NCBI GenBank assembly: GCA_017480785.1
Contig: JAFURZ010000015.1
Coordinates: forward strand, 1 to 47,374
From: Bacteroidales bacterium
GTDB taxonomy: Bacteria > Bacteroidota > Bacteroidia > Bacteroidales > P3
Length of the DNA stretch: 47,374 nt
Direction: 5' to 3'
Shown here: piece by piece, positions 15,302-23,553 of the stretch
Layout: every line of letters begins with the position of its first letter
Position numbering within the stretch: position 1 is the stretch's first letter
Translations under genes and position numbers: made by a program
Notes under the pieces: model-generated
Database searches by the model: none
Told to the model about the DNA's origin: nothing
What the model saw: only the letters and a program-made list of their open reading frames with translations

Positions 15302-16443
15302 GCCGTCCCCCTTTCGTATTGCCGGTTGAACATCCATGCCCCGACCAGCAGCAGCAGTCCGAAGGCCACCAAGGTGGCCACCTGCGGCCAGCAGACCCCC
15401 AGCCCGTTGCCGAAGAGGGTGACGTCGCGCATCGCCAGGAAGTAGTGCCGCAGCGGGAACATGAGGCTGAAGGCCTGCATCGCCAGCGGCATCGCGTCCA
15501 CCGGGAACGAGAAGCCGCACATGGTGAACGCCAGGGTGCCGTAGGCCGACGTGAGGCTCATCGCCACCGACGGGTCGGGAATGCAGCCCATGAGGAAACA
15601 GCCCGCACACTGTGCCGCCACCACCAGCAGCAGCGAAAGCAGAGCAAGCAGCAGCCAGCTCCCTCCCATCGGGAAGTGCATGGGACCGTACATGATAATC
15701 TCAGCCACCACCAGCAGCCCTGTGTAGTGGAACGTGTAGGGCGCCATCTTGCCCAGGAAGGCCTTCAGGGCGTCGCCGCCAGCCTTGCGCATCCAGTTGC
15801 GCACCGTCCGCTCCTGCCGCTCGCGTCCGATGACGTAGGCCGTGTGCAGCATCGCCATCAGCGCGATGATGCCCGGAATGAGGGTCGTCATCAGGTACAC
15901 CTGGTAGTTGCCCGTCGCGTTGCCCACCGGGTGGGTCTCCAGCGCAATGGGTTGAATCAGGCCCATAATCTTCGCCTCGTCGACACCCTTCTTGCGCAGC
16001 ACCTCGCGTTGCACCGCGCCGGCGGCCAGCTTGCCCATCGTCGCCAGCTGGCGATAGGAGAGGGAGCCCGCCAGCAGGTACGACTGGTTCGTGTAGAGGA
16101 CAAAGTGGGGCGAGCGGAACTGCAGCACCTCGTTGTAGGTGCCCGCCGGTATCTCGTAGAAAGCGAACACCTCGCCCCGCTGCATCGCCTGCCGCGCCTC
16201 CGTGTGGTTCTGGAAGACCGCCTTCACATGCACCGCCGGCGTCGCGTCGAGCTCGTGGCACAGCCGCCGCGACAGGTAGGTGCCGTCCAGGTCCACCACC
16301 CCCACAGGCAGCTCCTGCGGCTGCCCCTCCTCCGTCATCGTGGCGAAGAAGATGAACGAGAAGGCCACCCCCAATGTCAGGATAATCGGGTAGCGCGGCT
16401 TCATCAACATGCGGCGCAACTCCCTATAGGCAACCCTAATCAT
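15295..16443 (-). CDS. ABC-2 type permease of an efflux system (first)
   Basis: 382 aa with one N-terminal TM, a periplasmic domain containing VGVVDLDGTYLSRRL, and five C-terminal TMs. The C-terminal signature SLTSAYGTLAFTMCGFSFP followed by FPLRHYF is typical of the ABC-2 membrane family. It sits downstream of the TolC-like and HlyD-like genes, so the operon supplies outer-membrane channel, periplasmic adaptor and two permeases. That makes a tripartite exporter whose ATPase must come from elsewhere or be absent. ATG 16443 follows directly after a nonamer array. Confidence 0.87.
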   Translation of the reverse strand: MIRVAYRELRRMLMKPRYPIILTLGVAFSFIFFATMTEEGQPQELPVGVVDLDGTYLSRRLCHELDATPAVHVKAVFQNHTEARQAMQRGEVFAFYEIPAGTYNEVLQFRSPHFVLYTNQSYLLAGSLSYRQLATMGKLAAGAVQREVLRKKGVDEAKIMGLIQPIALETHPVGNATGNYQVYLMTTLIPGIIALMAMLHTAYVIGRERQERTVRNWMRKAGGDALKAFLGKMAPYTFHYTGLLVVAEIIMYGPMHFPMGGSWLLLALLSLLLVVAAQCAGCFLMGCIPDPSVAMSLTSAYGTLAFTMCGFSFPVDAMPLAMQAFSLMFPLRHYFLAMRDVTLFGNGLGVCWPQVATLVAFGLLLLVGAWMFNRQYERGTAC

Positions 16444-16486
16444 TTAACCTTAAACCTTTCAAACCTCTCAAACCTCTTAAACCTTA
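16444..16486. repeat. 9-bp-period array between HlyD-like and permease genes
   Basis: Units AACCTTTCA, AACCTCTCA, AACCTCTTA and AACCTTATA with partial flanks. On the coding (minus) strand the array starts with the TAA stop of the HlyD-like gene and ends just before the ATG of the permease gene. Confidence 0.7.
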
Positions 16487-17464
16487 TAACAGTATCGCCG
16501 TCATGCCGGGCTTCAGCCCCTCGATGGGCCCCTGGGGCACCACCTTCACGTCGAACGACTTCACGTCGTACTGACCGTTCACCTTCGTCGAACGCCAGGT
16601 GGCATAGCTCGCCATTGCCTGTATGCGGCGCACCGTGCAGGGGTATGTCTCCTCGCCCAGCGCCGGAATGCGCACCTGCACCGTCGCCCCCGTCGTCAGC
16701 TCGCCCAGCCGGTCCTCCCTCACGGCGAAGTAGAACCACGTGTCGCCCATATCCAGCACGCTCGCCACCGGGCTGCCCGTGCCAATCAGGTCGCCCACCT
16801 TCGCGAACAGCTCCACCACCTCCCCGTCGCACGGCGCCGTCAGGTAGCTCGCGTCCAGGTAGCTCTGCACCTCGGCCACCGCCCCGCCGGCCTGCCCCAC
16901 CAGCGCGGCCGCCGCCGCAATGTCCTCGCTCTGCGCCCCCTCGCGGGCCATCAGGTACTGCTGCTCCGCCGCCGCGCAGTCCGCCTGCGCCACCTTGTAC
17001 TGTGCCTCCACCTCGTCCAGCTTCTGCTGCGCCACCACTCCCTTCTCCTTCAGGGCCTTCACGCGCTCGTAGCTCTTGCCGTACACCTCCTCGGCCGCCT
17101 TCGCCTTCTCCCACACCTGTCGGGCCATCTCCACCTGCTGCCGTCGTGCGCCACCCTGCGCCTTGCGGCTCTGCGCGCTCGCCGCGCTGCGGGCCGACTC
17201 CGCCTGCTGCATCTTCGCCGCCACCTGTGCGCTCGCTATGTGGGCCAGCGTGTCGCCCTTGCGCACACGCGTCCCTTCCTGCACGTAGATGGAGTCGATG
17301 TGACCCGGCACCATGTTGCTCACGCGGTACTCCGAGGCGTCGGCCTCGCCCGCGACAATCTCTTTCTGCGGATGGATGGCCATCAGGCCCACCAATCCCA
17401 CCAGCACCACCGTGGCGATAACCACCGCCAGACCTGCCAGTAACGATTTGTTTGTCTCTTTCAT
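16484..17464 (-). CDS. HlyD-like membrane fusion (periplasmic adaptor) protein
   Basis: 326 aa. An N-terminal membrane anchor (residues about 8-30, LAGLAVVIATVVLVGLVGLM) is followed by a lipoyl/barrel-sandwich half (VPGHIDSIYVQEGTRVRKGD), a long alpha-helical hairpin rich in Ala/Gln/Lys (residues about 80-190), then YLTAPCDGEVVELFAKVGDL and a beta-barrel part. This is the standard adaptor that bridges inner-membrane pump and TolC-type channel. It starts downstream of a duplicated 68-bp repeat and is the second gene of the operon. Confidence 0.92.
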   Translation of the reverse strand: MKETNKSLLAGLAVVIATVVLVGLVGLMAIHPQKEIVAGEADASEYRVSNMVPGHIDSIYVQEGTRVRKGDTLAHIASAQVAAKMQQAESARSAASAQSRKAQGGARRQQVEMARQVWEKAKAAEEVYGKSYERVKALKEKGVVAQQKLDEVEAQYKVAQADCAAAEQQYLMAREGAQSEDIAAAAALVGQAGGAVAEVQSYLDASYLTAPCDGEVVELFAKVGDLIGTGSPVASVLDMGDTWFYFAVREDRLGELTTGATVQVRIPALGEETYPCTVRRIQAMASYATWRSTKVNGQYDVKSFDVKVVPQGPIEGLKPGMTAILL

Positions 17465-17476
17465 TATTTATTCCTT

Positions 17477-17615
17477 ATTTCTAATTTTTGATTTCTAATT
17501 TCTAAGTGGTTTGCGCAGGCAGCGGCAGCCCACTTAGAATTTAGATTTCTAATTTTTGATTTCTAATTTCTAAGTGGTTTGCGCAGGCAGCGGCAGCCCA
17601 CTTAGAATTTAGAAT
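17477..17615. repeat. 68-bp tandem duplication with inverted arms
   Basis: A 68-bp unit beginning ATTTCTAATTTTTGATTT occurs at 17477 and again at 17545. Each unit carries heptamers (TTTCTAA) and a hairpin, CTAAGTGG with CCACTTAG around a GC-rich loop TGCGCAGGCAGCGGCA. The unit ends in TTAGAAT heptamers. It fills the gap between the TolC-like and HlyD-like genes, which are otherwise one operon. Confidence 0.88.
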
Positions 17616-17635
17616 TTAGAAATCATAATTCATTT

Positions 17636-17663
17636 TAAACTGTAAACCTTAAACCTATAACCC
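17636..17663. repeat. Heptamer array at the 3' end of the tolC-like gene
   Basis: Units TAAACTG, TAAACCT, TAAACCT and ATAACCC (plus strand). The TAG stop of the tolC-like gene (17657-17655, minus strand) lies inside the array. Confidence 0.75.
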
Positions 17664-19163
17664 TATTCCCATCGCCTGTTTCAGGTACACCCTGCCCATC
17701 TCAATCTCAATGCGCGCGTCGATCACCTCGCTCTCCGCCTTCATCCAGCCCGTCTGGGCCGCCATCAGGTCGCTGCTGCTGCACGCCCCCGCGCCGAAGC
17801 TCTCCTGCGCCAGCTCCAGGTTGTCCTCCGCCGACTCCAGGTTGCTCTCCGCCTCCGCCAGGTGCTTGTAGGCCAGCTCCAGCTCGCACTGCAGCTTGCT
17901 CACCTGCAACGCTATCAGGCGCTCCGCCTCCTCCATCTGGTAGGCCACCTCCTGCCGCTTCGCCTTCGCCGCCCGCAGGGCATAGATGCCTGCCGGATGC
18001 ACCAGTGGCACATTCACCACCACGCCGGCCGTCCACGTGCCGCCCCACTCATTCTTGAAACCGTCGAATACATTGGGGTTGGTCATCAGGTAGCCTCCCG
18101 TGACCACCACGTTGGGCTTCAGCACGCTGGCAGCCACACGCACCCCTTGTTGTGCCACACTGTCGGCAATGCGCAGCATCTGCAGCTCGTTCCTTCGGCT
18201 ATAGATAGTGGAAAGTGGATAGTGGGTAGTGGGTAGCATTTGCCGACTGCTATCCACTCCCCACTCCCCACTCCCCACTACCCACTCTCCACTCCCCACT
18301 TCAAAGTCAGCCTCCAGCGGCATGCCGCACCGCTCCGCAAGCAGCATCTTCGCCAGCCGCTGGCCGTTGCGCGCCTTCGTCAGCTGCATCTCCGCCTCGT
18401 TGTGCTTCACGCGCACCTGCGCCAGGTCGCCCTTGGTGGCCATCTCGGCCTCCAGCAGCAACTCCACGTGGTGCTCCAAGGTGTCAAGCAGCGCCGCGTA
18501 CTGCTCCGCCAGCGCCTTTTTGTAGCCCACGCTGACCACCTGCCAGTAGGCCTCGTCCACCGCCAGCAGGGTCTCCTGCTGCTTCTGGCTCAGCTCCACG
18601 CCCGCCAGGCGGTGTGTCAGCATTGCCGTGCGGTGCATTGCCAACAGCTTGCCGCCCATGTACACCGGCTGCGTCAGCGTCACCATGCCGCCGCCCATCC
18701 GCCGCGTGTCCGTCTCAAGGTCGGTCACCAACTGCTGGCCGACACTGTTGATGTCCGATGTCAACTGGCTGCCGGACAAGGCATTGCTCAGCGCGTCGGC
18801 CACCGTCGGACCGAAGCCCGCCAGCGGGTCCAGCTGCTCATGCAACGACTGGCTCACATTGGCGCTCACGTTGTCACCCAAATGAGCCAGCCGCTCCTTC
18901 TGCTCTTCGCTCAGCAGGTTCACGCTCTTCTCCATCCACAGGTAGCCGCCGTTGGCGCTCACCTTGGGGAGCATCTGCCACAGGGCGGCGTGCTCCAAGG
19001 CCTCTGTCTCCACCACCTTCATCTCCGCCTGCTTCAATCCAGCGTTGGCTCGCAGGGCCCGTGCACGGCAGCTGTCAAGTGTCACCAGCTCCTGTGCCGT
19101 GAGTGGCAGTTGCGTGGCCATAAGCGTCAGCAGCAGTGCGAGAATTGTTTTTTGTACACGCAT
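17655..19163 (-). CDS. TolC-family outer membrane efflux protein
   Basis: 502 aa from ATG 19163 (MRVQKTILALLLTLMATQLPLTAQE, i.e. a signal peptide of about 23 residues). ATG 19205 upstream would add 14 polar residues before it and is less likely. Long helices rich in Ala, Glu, Gln and Leu in two repeats, with MVTLTQPVYMGGKLLAMH and VVVNVPLVHPAGIYALRAAK as the strand regions of each repeat, fit the TolC channel. About 35 residues around 275-310 (EVGSGEWVVGSGEWG, then SSRQMLPTTHYPLST) have no place in a TolC helix bundle and are encoded by a palindromic heptamer element. First gene of the efflux operon. Confidence 0.9.
   Translation of the reverse strand: MRVQKTILALLLTLMATQLPLTAQELVTLDSCRARALRANAGLKQAEMKVVETEALEHAALWQMLPKVSANGGYLWMEKSVNLLSEEQKERLAHLGDNVSANVSQSLHEQLDPLAGFGPTVADALSNALSGSQLTSDINSVGQQLVTDLETDTRRMGGGMVTLTQPVYMGGKLLAMHRTAMLTHRLAGVELSQKQQETLLAVDEAYWQVVSVGYKKALAEQYAALLDTLEHHVELLLEAEMATKGDLAQVRVKHNEAEMQLTKARNGQRLAKMLLAERCGMPLEADFEVGSGEWVVGSGEWGVDSSRQMLPTTHYPLSTIYSRRNELQMLRIADSVAQQGVRVAASVLKPNVVVTGGYLMTNPNVFDGFKNEWGGTWTAGVVVNVPLVHPAGIYALRAAKAKRQEVAYQMEEAERLIALQVSKLQCELELAYKHLAEAESNLESAEDNLELAQESFGAGACSSSDLMAAQTGWMKAESEVIDARIEIEMGRVYLKQAMGIGL
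18205..18300. repeat. In-frame palindromic heptamer element inside the tolC-like gene
   Basis: Left arm units ATAGTGG, AAAGTGG, ATAGTGG, GTAGTGG, then core GTAGCATTTG...CTGCT, then right arm ATCCACT, CCCCACT (x3), ACCCACT, CTCCACT, CCCCACT. The centre matches the rdgB element (11533-11608), and it is read in the same frame to give MLPTTHYPL. About 96 bp, open throughout on the coding strand. Confidence 0.9.
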
Positions 19164-19294
19164 ATTAGCTTGATATAGAACGGTTAGACGTTTTCTTTTT
19201 AACATTTCAATACCGGATTACAAGCAAAAAGTGTGCCAATGTTCACTTTTTCTCGAAATACTTTCTATCTCGCTTGTTTTCAGTATGTACCATA

Positions 19295-19335
19295 GCTGTT
19301 CTTTTACTTTTCTAAAAGAACAGTAAAAGAACAGC
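19295..19335. repeat. Inverted 11-mer element, identical to 33082-33120
   Basis: GCTGTTCTTTTAC ... GTAAAAGAACAGC forms an inverted repeat. A 39-bp stretch (19295-19333) is identical, in reverse complement, to 33082-33120. Units of CAGTAAAAGAA repeat with an 11-bp period. It lies in the divergent gap between the tolC-like gene and the phosphofructokinase gene; the rest of 19164-19429 shows no gene. Confidence 0.85.
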
Positions 19336-19429
19336 AGAAGAAATACAGAAAAAATTGTTGCGGCAGGGCAATATTATCTCCCCCTATGCGTTGTAGACAT
19401 ATAAAGAATAATTAATAAATACCTGTTCT

Positions 19430-20659
19430 ATGAAAAGCATCGCAATACTGACGGGCGGCGGTCCCGCTCCCGGAATGAACACTGTGGTGGCCTCAGTGGC
19501 CAAAACCTTCCTGCGCGACGGTTATCGCGTCATCGGCCTGCACGGCGGCTACAGCGCCCTGTTCACCGAGTCGCCCCGCATGCAGGACCTTGACTTCCTG
19601 ACGGCCGACGAGATATTCAACAAAGGCGGTTCCATCCTCAAGATGAGCCGTTTCAAACCGACGCCCGAAGACTTCGAGCAGCGTTTCAACCTGAAGCTTT
19701 TCACCGACAACGAAATCAAGTTGCTGGTCACCGTGGGAGGCGACGACACCGCCTCGACGGCCAACCGCATTGCCAAATTCCTGGCCGACAAGCACTATCC
19801 CATTGCCAACATCCATGTGCCCAAGACCATCGACAACGACCTGCCGCTGCCCAACAGCAGTCCCACCTTCGGCTACAACAGCGCGAAGGCGCAGGGTTGC
19901 GTGCTGGCCACCGCGGTGATGGAGGATGCCCGCACGAGCGAGAACTGGTTCGTGGTGAGCGCCATGGGCCGCTCAGCCGGCCACCTGGCCCTCGGCATCG
20001 CCGGTGCCTGCCACTATCCGATGGTCATCATCCCCGAGTTCTTCAACAAGAGCGAGATTACGGTTGACAAGATTATCAACATGGTCATCTCGTGCATCGT
20101 GAAGCGCAAGCTGATGGGCATCAACTACGGCGCCGCCATGATTTCGGAGGGTGTGTTCCACTCGCTGAGCGATGAGGAAATCAAGAACTCGGGCATCCAC
20201 TTCAGCTACGACGAGCACGGCCACCCCGAGCTGGGCAAGGTGTCGAAGGCGCACATCTTCAACGACCTGCTGGAGCGCAAGGTGAAGGAGCTGGGGCTGA
20301 AGGTGAAGAGCCGTCCGGTGGAGATAGGCTACGAGATACGCTGCCACACGCCCATTGCGTTCGACCTCACCTACTGCTCGCTGATGGGCATGGGAGTGCA
20401 CACGCTGTTCAACCAGGGTTGCACGGGCTGCATGGTGTATGTGGACCATCAAGGCAACGCCTCGCCGCTGTACCTGAAGGACCTGCAGGACCCCGTGACG
20501 GGCAAGATACCGCCGCGCTTGGTCAACGTCAACTCGAACAAGGTGATGTCGTATGTGAACGACATCATGGACTACATCACCCCCGCCGACTACGAGGCGG
20601 CCAAGAAGTACTTGCCCAACCCCGAGGAGTATGACTTCAAACGTATTCTGGGCTGGTAA
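19430..20659 (+). CDS. 6-phosphofructokinase, probably pyrophosphate-type
   Basis: 409 aa. ILTGGGPAPGMN is the phosphoryl donor loop, PKTIDNDLP the catalytic loop, and MGRSAGHLALGIA the fructose-6-phosphate site. VTVGGDDTAST has Asp-Asp where ATP-PFK usually has Asp-Gly, a mark of pyrophosphate-dependent enzymes, so PPi is the likely donor and the reaction may be reversible. The length fits the non-allosteric group. The enzyme runs the committed step of glycolysis in the cytoplasm. It may be cotranscribed with the M23 peptidase gene, but a heptamer array separates them. Confidence 0.9.
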   Translation: MKSIAILTGGGPAPGMNTVVASVAKTFLRDGYRVIGLHGGYSALFTESPRMQDLDFLTADEIFNKGGSILKMSRFKPTPEDFEQRFNLKLFTDNEIKLLVTVGGDDTASTANRIAKFLADKHYPIANIHVPKTIDNDLPLPNSSPTFGYNSAKAQGCVLATAVMEDARTSENWFVVSAMGRSAGHLALGIAGACHYPMVIIPEFFNKSEITVDKIINMVISCIVKRKLMGINYGAAMISEGVFHSLSDEEIKNSGIHFSYDEHGHPELGKVSKAHIFNDLLERKVKELGLKVKSRPVEIGYEIRCHTPIAFDLTYCSLMGMGVHTLFNQGCTGCMVYVDHQGNASPLYLKDLQDPVTGKIPPRLVNVNSNKVMSYVNDIMDYITPADYEAAKKYLPNPEEYDFKRILGW

Positions 20660-20672
20660 AGATAGGTATGGA

Positions 20673-20766
20673 ATTGAAAATTGAAAATTGAAAGAATGAA
20701 GATAAGTTATATAAGAGCTCTTGTGTGCGTCAGCATATTTTTCAATTTTCAATTTTCAATTTTCAA
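20673..20766. repeat. Inverted heptamer pair enclosing the start of the M23 gene
   Basis: ATTGAAA x3 (20673-20693) and TTTTCAA x4 (20739-20766) are reverse complements separated by 45 bp. The first abuts the start codon region (ATG 20696). The second lies within the coding sequence and encodes the hydrophobic FFNFQFSIFN part of the signal peptide. Confidence 0.88.
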
Positions 20767-21922
20767 TTCTGCGCAGGCACAGTCGAAGCAGCAGCTGGAG
20801 AAGGACCGCGCACAGGTGGAGCAGGAAATCAAGAAGCTCAATGCCGACCTGGGCAAGGCCAAGAAGAACAGCAAAAACAGCCAGCGCCAGCTGCAGCTGC
20901 TCGAGGAGAAAATCAAGCAGCGCACGCGGCTCATCAACAACATCAACGGGCAGCTGAACATGCTCGACATCCAGATGTCGCAGACGCAGGACAGCATCAC
21001 GCTGATGCGCTCGCAGGTGGACTCGATGAAGCGGGAGTATGCCCACGTGGTGCGCGTGCTCTACGGCGAGCGCGATGCGCTGGACAAGCTGGTGCTGCTG
21101 CTCGACACAAAGAGCTACAACACGGCCTACCTGCGTACCAAGTATTTCCGCGACTACTCGCGCTATCGCCGTCGGCAGGCCGCCTTCATCCGCCAGAAGG
21201 AAGAGGAGTTGAACGAGGTGGGAGTGCAGCTGGCGCGTCAGCAGCAGGAGACCACGTCCCTGTTGGCCCAGGAGCGTCGACAGAAAGACCAACTCTCGCA
21301 GGAACGCAAGGAGCACCAGCAGAGCCTCGACAAGAGCAAGCAGAAGGAAAAACTGCTACAGCAACAGATTGACAAGAAGGAGAAGCAAAAGCGACAGCTG
21401 CAGCAGCAGATACAGAAGATAATCAACGAAGAGATAGCCAAGGCCCAGAAGGAGAAGAAAGCGGCCGCCGGCGCCGGTGCGGGCAAGAGCAGCTCGGCCT
21501 CGACGGCCGACGTGGCCCTCTCGAACGATTTCGCCTCGAACAAGGGACGCCTCCCGTGGCCTGTCTTCTACACCAAGGTGCTGCGCGAATACGGCAAGTA
21601 CACGCACGCCAGCGGCGGACAGAACATGAACAGCGGCATCGACCTGCAGTGCAAGAGCGGCACGTCGGTACAGGCGGTGTTCGGCGGCACGGTGAGTCGT
21701 GTGTTCACCTGCCCCAACGGCACCAAAGGCATCATCGTGCGACACGGCGACTACATGACCGTCTATGCCAACATGGGCACTGTGGCCGTCAAGGAGGGCG
21801 CCAAGGTGGGCACGAAGCAGAACCTCGGCACGGTGTACACCAACGACGAGGGAGTGGGCGAGTTCTCGTTCCAGCTGTGGAAAGGCACCACCTCGCAGAA
21901 CCCGCGCTCCTGGCTGAGGTAA
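20696..21922 (+). CDS. M23 peptidase / EnvC-like murein hydrolase activator
   Basis: 408 aa from ATG 20696. The signal peptide (MKISYIRALVCVSIFFNFQF...AQA) has a hydrophobic core partly coded by TTTTCAA heptamers. Residues about 35-270 form a long coiled coil (Lys/Gln/Glu-rich, KQQLEKDRAQVEQEIKKLN onward). The C-terminal about 115 residues are a LytM/M23 domain (NMNSGIDLQCKSGTSVQAVFGG as a degenerate H-x-G-x-D-type site, here NSGIDL). The His of the first zinc motif is replaced, so it is probably non-catalytic and acts like EnvC by activating amidases at the division site. Confidence 0.88.
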   Translation: MKISYIRALVCVSIFFNFQFSIFNSAQAQSKQQLEKDRAQVEQEIKKLNADLGKAKKNSKNSQRQLQLLEEKIKQRTRLINNINGQLNMLDIQMSQTQDSITLMRSQVDSMKREYAHVVRVLYGERDALDKLVLLLDTKSYNTAYLRTKYFRDYSRYRRRQAAFIRQKEEELNEVGVQLARQQQETTSLLAQERRQKDQLSQERKEHQQSLDKSKQKEKLLQQQIDKKEKQKRQLQQQIQKIINEEIAKAQKEKKAAAGAGAGKSSSASTADVALSNDFASNKGRLPWPVFYTKVLREYGKYTHASGGQNMNSGIDLQCKSGTSVQAVFGGTVSRVFTCPNGTKGIIVRHGDYMTVYANMGTVAVKEGAKVGTKQNLGTVYTNDEGVGEFSFQLWKGTTSQNPRSWLR

Positions 21923-21934
21923 AGGTTATAGGTT

Positions 21935-22699
21935 ATGGAAAAAGCTGTCTACTTCATCTCCGATGCACACCTGGGAAGCGGCAAGGACTCCCGCCAACGC
22001 GAAGTGGAGCTCTGCCGCTTCCTGGACGGCATCAAGGACCGCTGCAAAGCTCTCTTCCTCCTAGGCGATATTTTCGACTTCTGGTTTTCCTATCGCCACC
22101 TTGTGCCCCGCGGGCATACCCGCCTGCTCGGCAAGTTGGCGGCTCTGGGCGACCTGGGCGTGCAGATACACTTCTTCATTGGCAACCACGACATGTGGCT
22201 GTTCGACTATCTGGAGCAGGAATGCGGCGCCGTGATGCACAACGACCCCGAGGTGATGGAGATGGATGGACGTCGTTTCCTCATCGGGCACGGCGACGGA
22301 CAGGGACACCTGGATAGGAACTACAACACCCTGCGCCGCATCTTCCGCTCGCGTCTCAACCAGCGCCTCTTCGCCCTGCTGCCCTCCGGCTGGACGTTTC
22401 CCATCGCCCGCCGCTGGAGCGACAGCAACAAGGCTAGGCATGCACGGCAGGACACTGCCCATTATTTGGGTGACGAGCGCGAGGGTATCGTGCTCTACTG
22501 CAAAGAACGGCTGCAAAAAGAGCACCTGGACTACTGCGTCTTTGGGCATCGGCACACCCCGCTGGTGATGTCACTCGCGGATGGATGCACCTATGTCAAC
22601 ACAGGCGACTGGCTCACCCACCGAAACTATGCCGTCTATTCGCCCGACGACCACACGCTGCGGCTGTTCGACCTTCGGGAAGGCGAGATTACGAAGTGA
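21935..22699 (+). CDS. lpxH: UDP-2,3-diacylglucosamine hydrolase-like metallophosphoesterase
   Basis: 254 aa. The calcineurin-type motifs are clear: SDAHLG (D-x-H), LLGDIFDFW (GDxxD), IGNHDMW (GNHD), HGDG (GH-type) and FGHRHTP (GHxH). The set with FDFW is typical of LpxH/LpxH2-type enzymes, which remove UMP from UDP-2,3-diacylglucosamine in lipid A synthesis at the inner membrane. It starts 12 bp after the M23 gene and overlaps the convergent gene at 22689 by 11 bp. Confidence 0.87.
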   Translation: MEKAVYFISDAHLGSGKDSRQREVELCRFLDGIKDRCKALFLLGDIFDFWFSYRHLVPRGHTRLLGKLAALGDLGVQIHFFIGNHDMWLFDYLEQECGAVMHNDPEVMEMDGRRFLIGHGDGQGHLDRNYNTLRRIFRSRLNQRLFALLPSGWTFPIARRWSDSNKARHARQDTAHYLGDEREGIVLYCKERLQKEHLDYCVFGHRHTPLVMSLADGCTYVNTGDWLTHRNYAVYSPDDHTLRLFDLREGEITK

Positions 22700-23063
22700 T
22701 GCCTTCCTCGCGCCGGAGGGTGCTGAGTGTGGCTACGGCGGCGCTTATGGCAGCAATGGCGAGCGCCGTCGCCGCAGGAAGCATCCGCTGCAACCACAGC
22801 GCCATGCGTGGCAGGTTGGGTGTGGGTTGCGGTATGATGGGGTGCAGCAGGGTGTAGACAACCGCCGCGGCACCGAGCACCGCACCCACCGTGAAGGCCA
22901 CCACCAGACGGTGCCGGTTGAGGCGTTGCCGCTCTTCGGCGTAGCGCTTCACCGCCTCGGCGGCTTTCATACGGGCCTGCAAGTGTTCCATGAAGGCGTC
23001 GCCGTCGCCCAGCGCGGGACGGTAGGCGGCAAACAGCTCGTGCAAAGGGTCTTCTTGTTTCAT
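22689..23063 (-). CDS. Membrane protein downstream of an ECF sigma factor (possible anti-sigma)
   Basis: 124 aa. A charged N-terminal cytoplasmic part (residues 1-50) is followed by two membrane segments (LVVAFTVGAVLGAAAVVYTLL, about 53-73, and about 90-115). The sigma gene upstream overlaps it by ATGA. Position and topology fit an anti-sigma factor or a sigma-associated membrane protein, but no anti-sigma domain (such as zinc HxxxCxxC) is visible, so function is inferred from context only. Confidence 0.65.
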   Translation of the reverse strand: MKQEDPLHELFAAYRPALGDGDAFMEHLQARMKAAEAVKRYAEERQRLNRHRLVVAFTVGAVLGAAAVVYTLLHPIIPQPTPNLPRMALWLQRMLPAATALAIAAISAAVATLSTLRREEGITS

Positions 23064-23536
23064 CTCTTCATCAGTTTTTTCAGGTGGTCGCGGCCGCGCT
23101 TCAACTGCTGTTTAACGGCAATGGGGTTGCTTCCGGTGGCAATTGCAATCTCGCGCAGGCTCTGTTCTTCGAGGTAGTAGAGGCACACGGCGGTGCGCTC
23201 CTTGAGGGGCAGGAGGGCCAGGGCCTGGTGCAGCTCCTCGTAGCGGAAGGCGCTGTCGGCCTGTTCGTCGGCCGGCAGCGTGAGGTCGTCGTCGATGGGC
23301 AGGGGTGGGGGAGTCTGTCGCCGCAGGTGGTCGACATAGGCGCGGTAGGCTATCTTGCAGAGCCATGTGCTGAAACGGTAACGTTCCACATATTCTCCGC
23401 AGGCAAGCCATGCCTTCATCAGCACCTCTTGCGCAAGGTCCTCGGCCAGCTCGCGCCGCCCGCACAGGGCCAGCAGGAAGCGCCGCAGCACCTCCTGCTC
23501 CTCTCTGACCAGCTGCACGAAGCGTTCTTCAGTCAT
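23060..23536 (-). CDS. ECF-type RNA polymerase sigma factor
   Basis: 158 aa from ATG 23536; a GTG at 23548 is an alternative. AEDLAQEVLMKAWLA and FSTWLCKIAYRAYVDHLRR are region 2 (core binding and -10 recognition). LPLKERTAVCLYYLEEQSLREIAIATGSNPIAVKQQLKRG is region 4 (written here as residues about 110-150), with the helix-turn-helix. It redirects RNA polymerase to a regulon, possibly including its own operon. It overlaps the next gene by ATGA and follows a DUF6249-like membrane protein. Confidence 0.92.
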   Translation of the reverse strand: MTEERFVQLVREEQEVLRRFLLALCGRRELAEDLAQEVLMKAWLACGEYVERYRFSTWLCKIAYRAYVDHLRRQTPPPLPIDDDLTLPADEQADSAFRYEELHQALALLPLKERTAVCLYYLEEQSLREIAIATGSNPIAVKQQLKRGRDHLKKLMKR

Positions 23537-23553
23537 CGGGCCCTGCACACTTA

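Noticed and set aside
15319-17421. A 700-codon plus-strand frame across the permease and HlyD-like genes
   Set aside because: It lies antisense to three well-supported genes and its product is low-complexity (Pro/Arg/His-rich), as expected for a shadow in GC-rich DNA.
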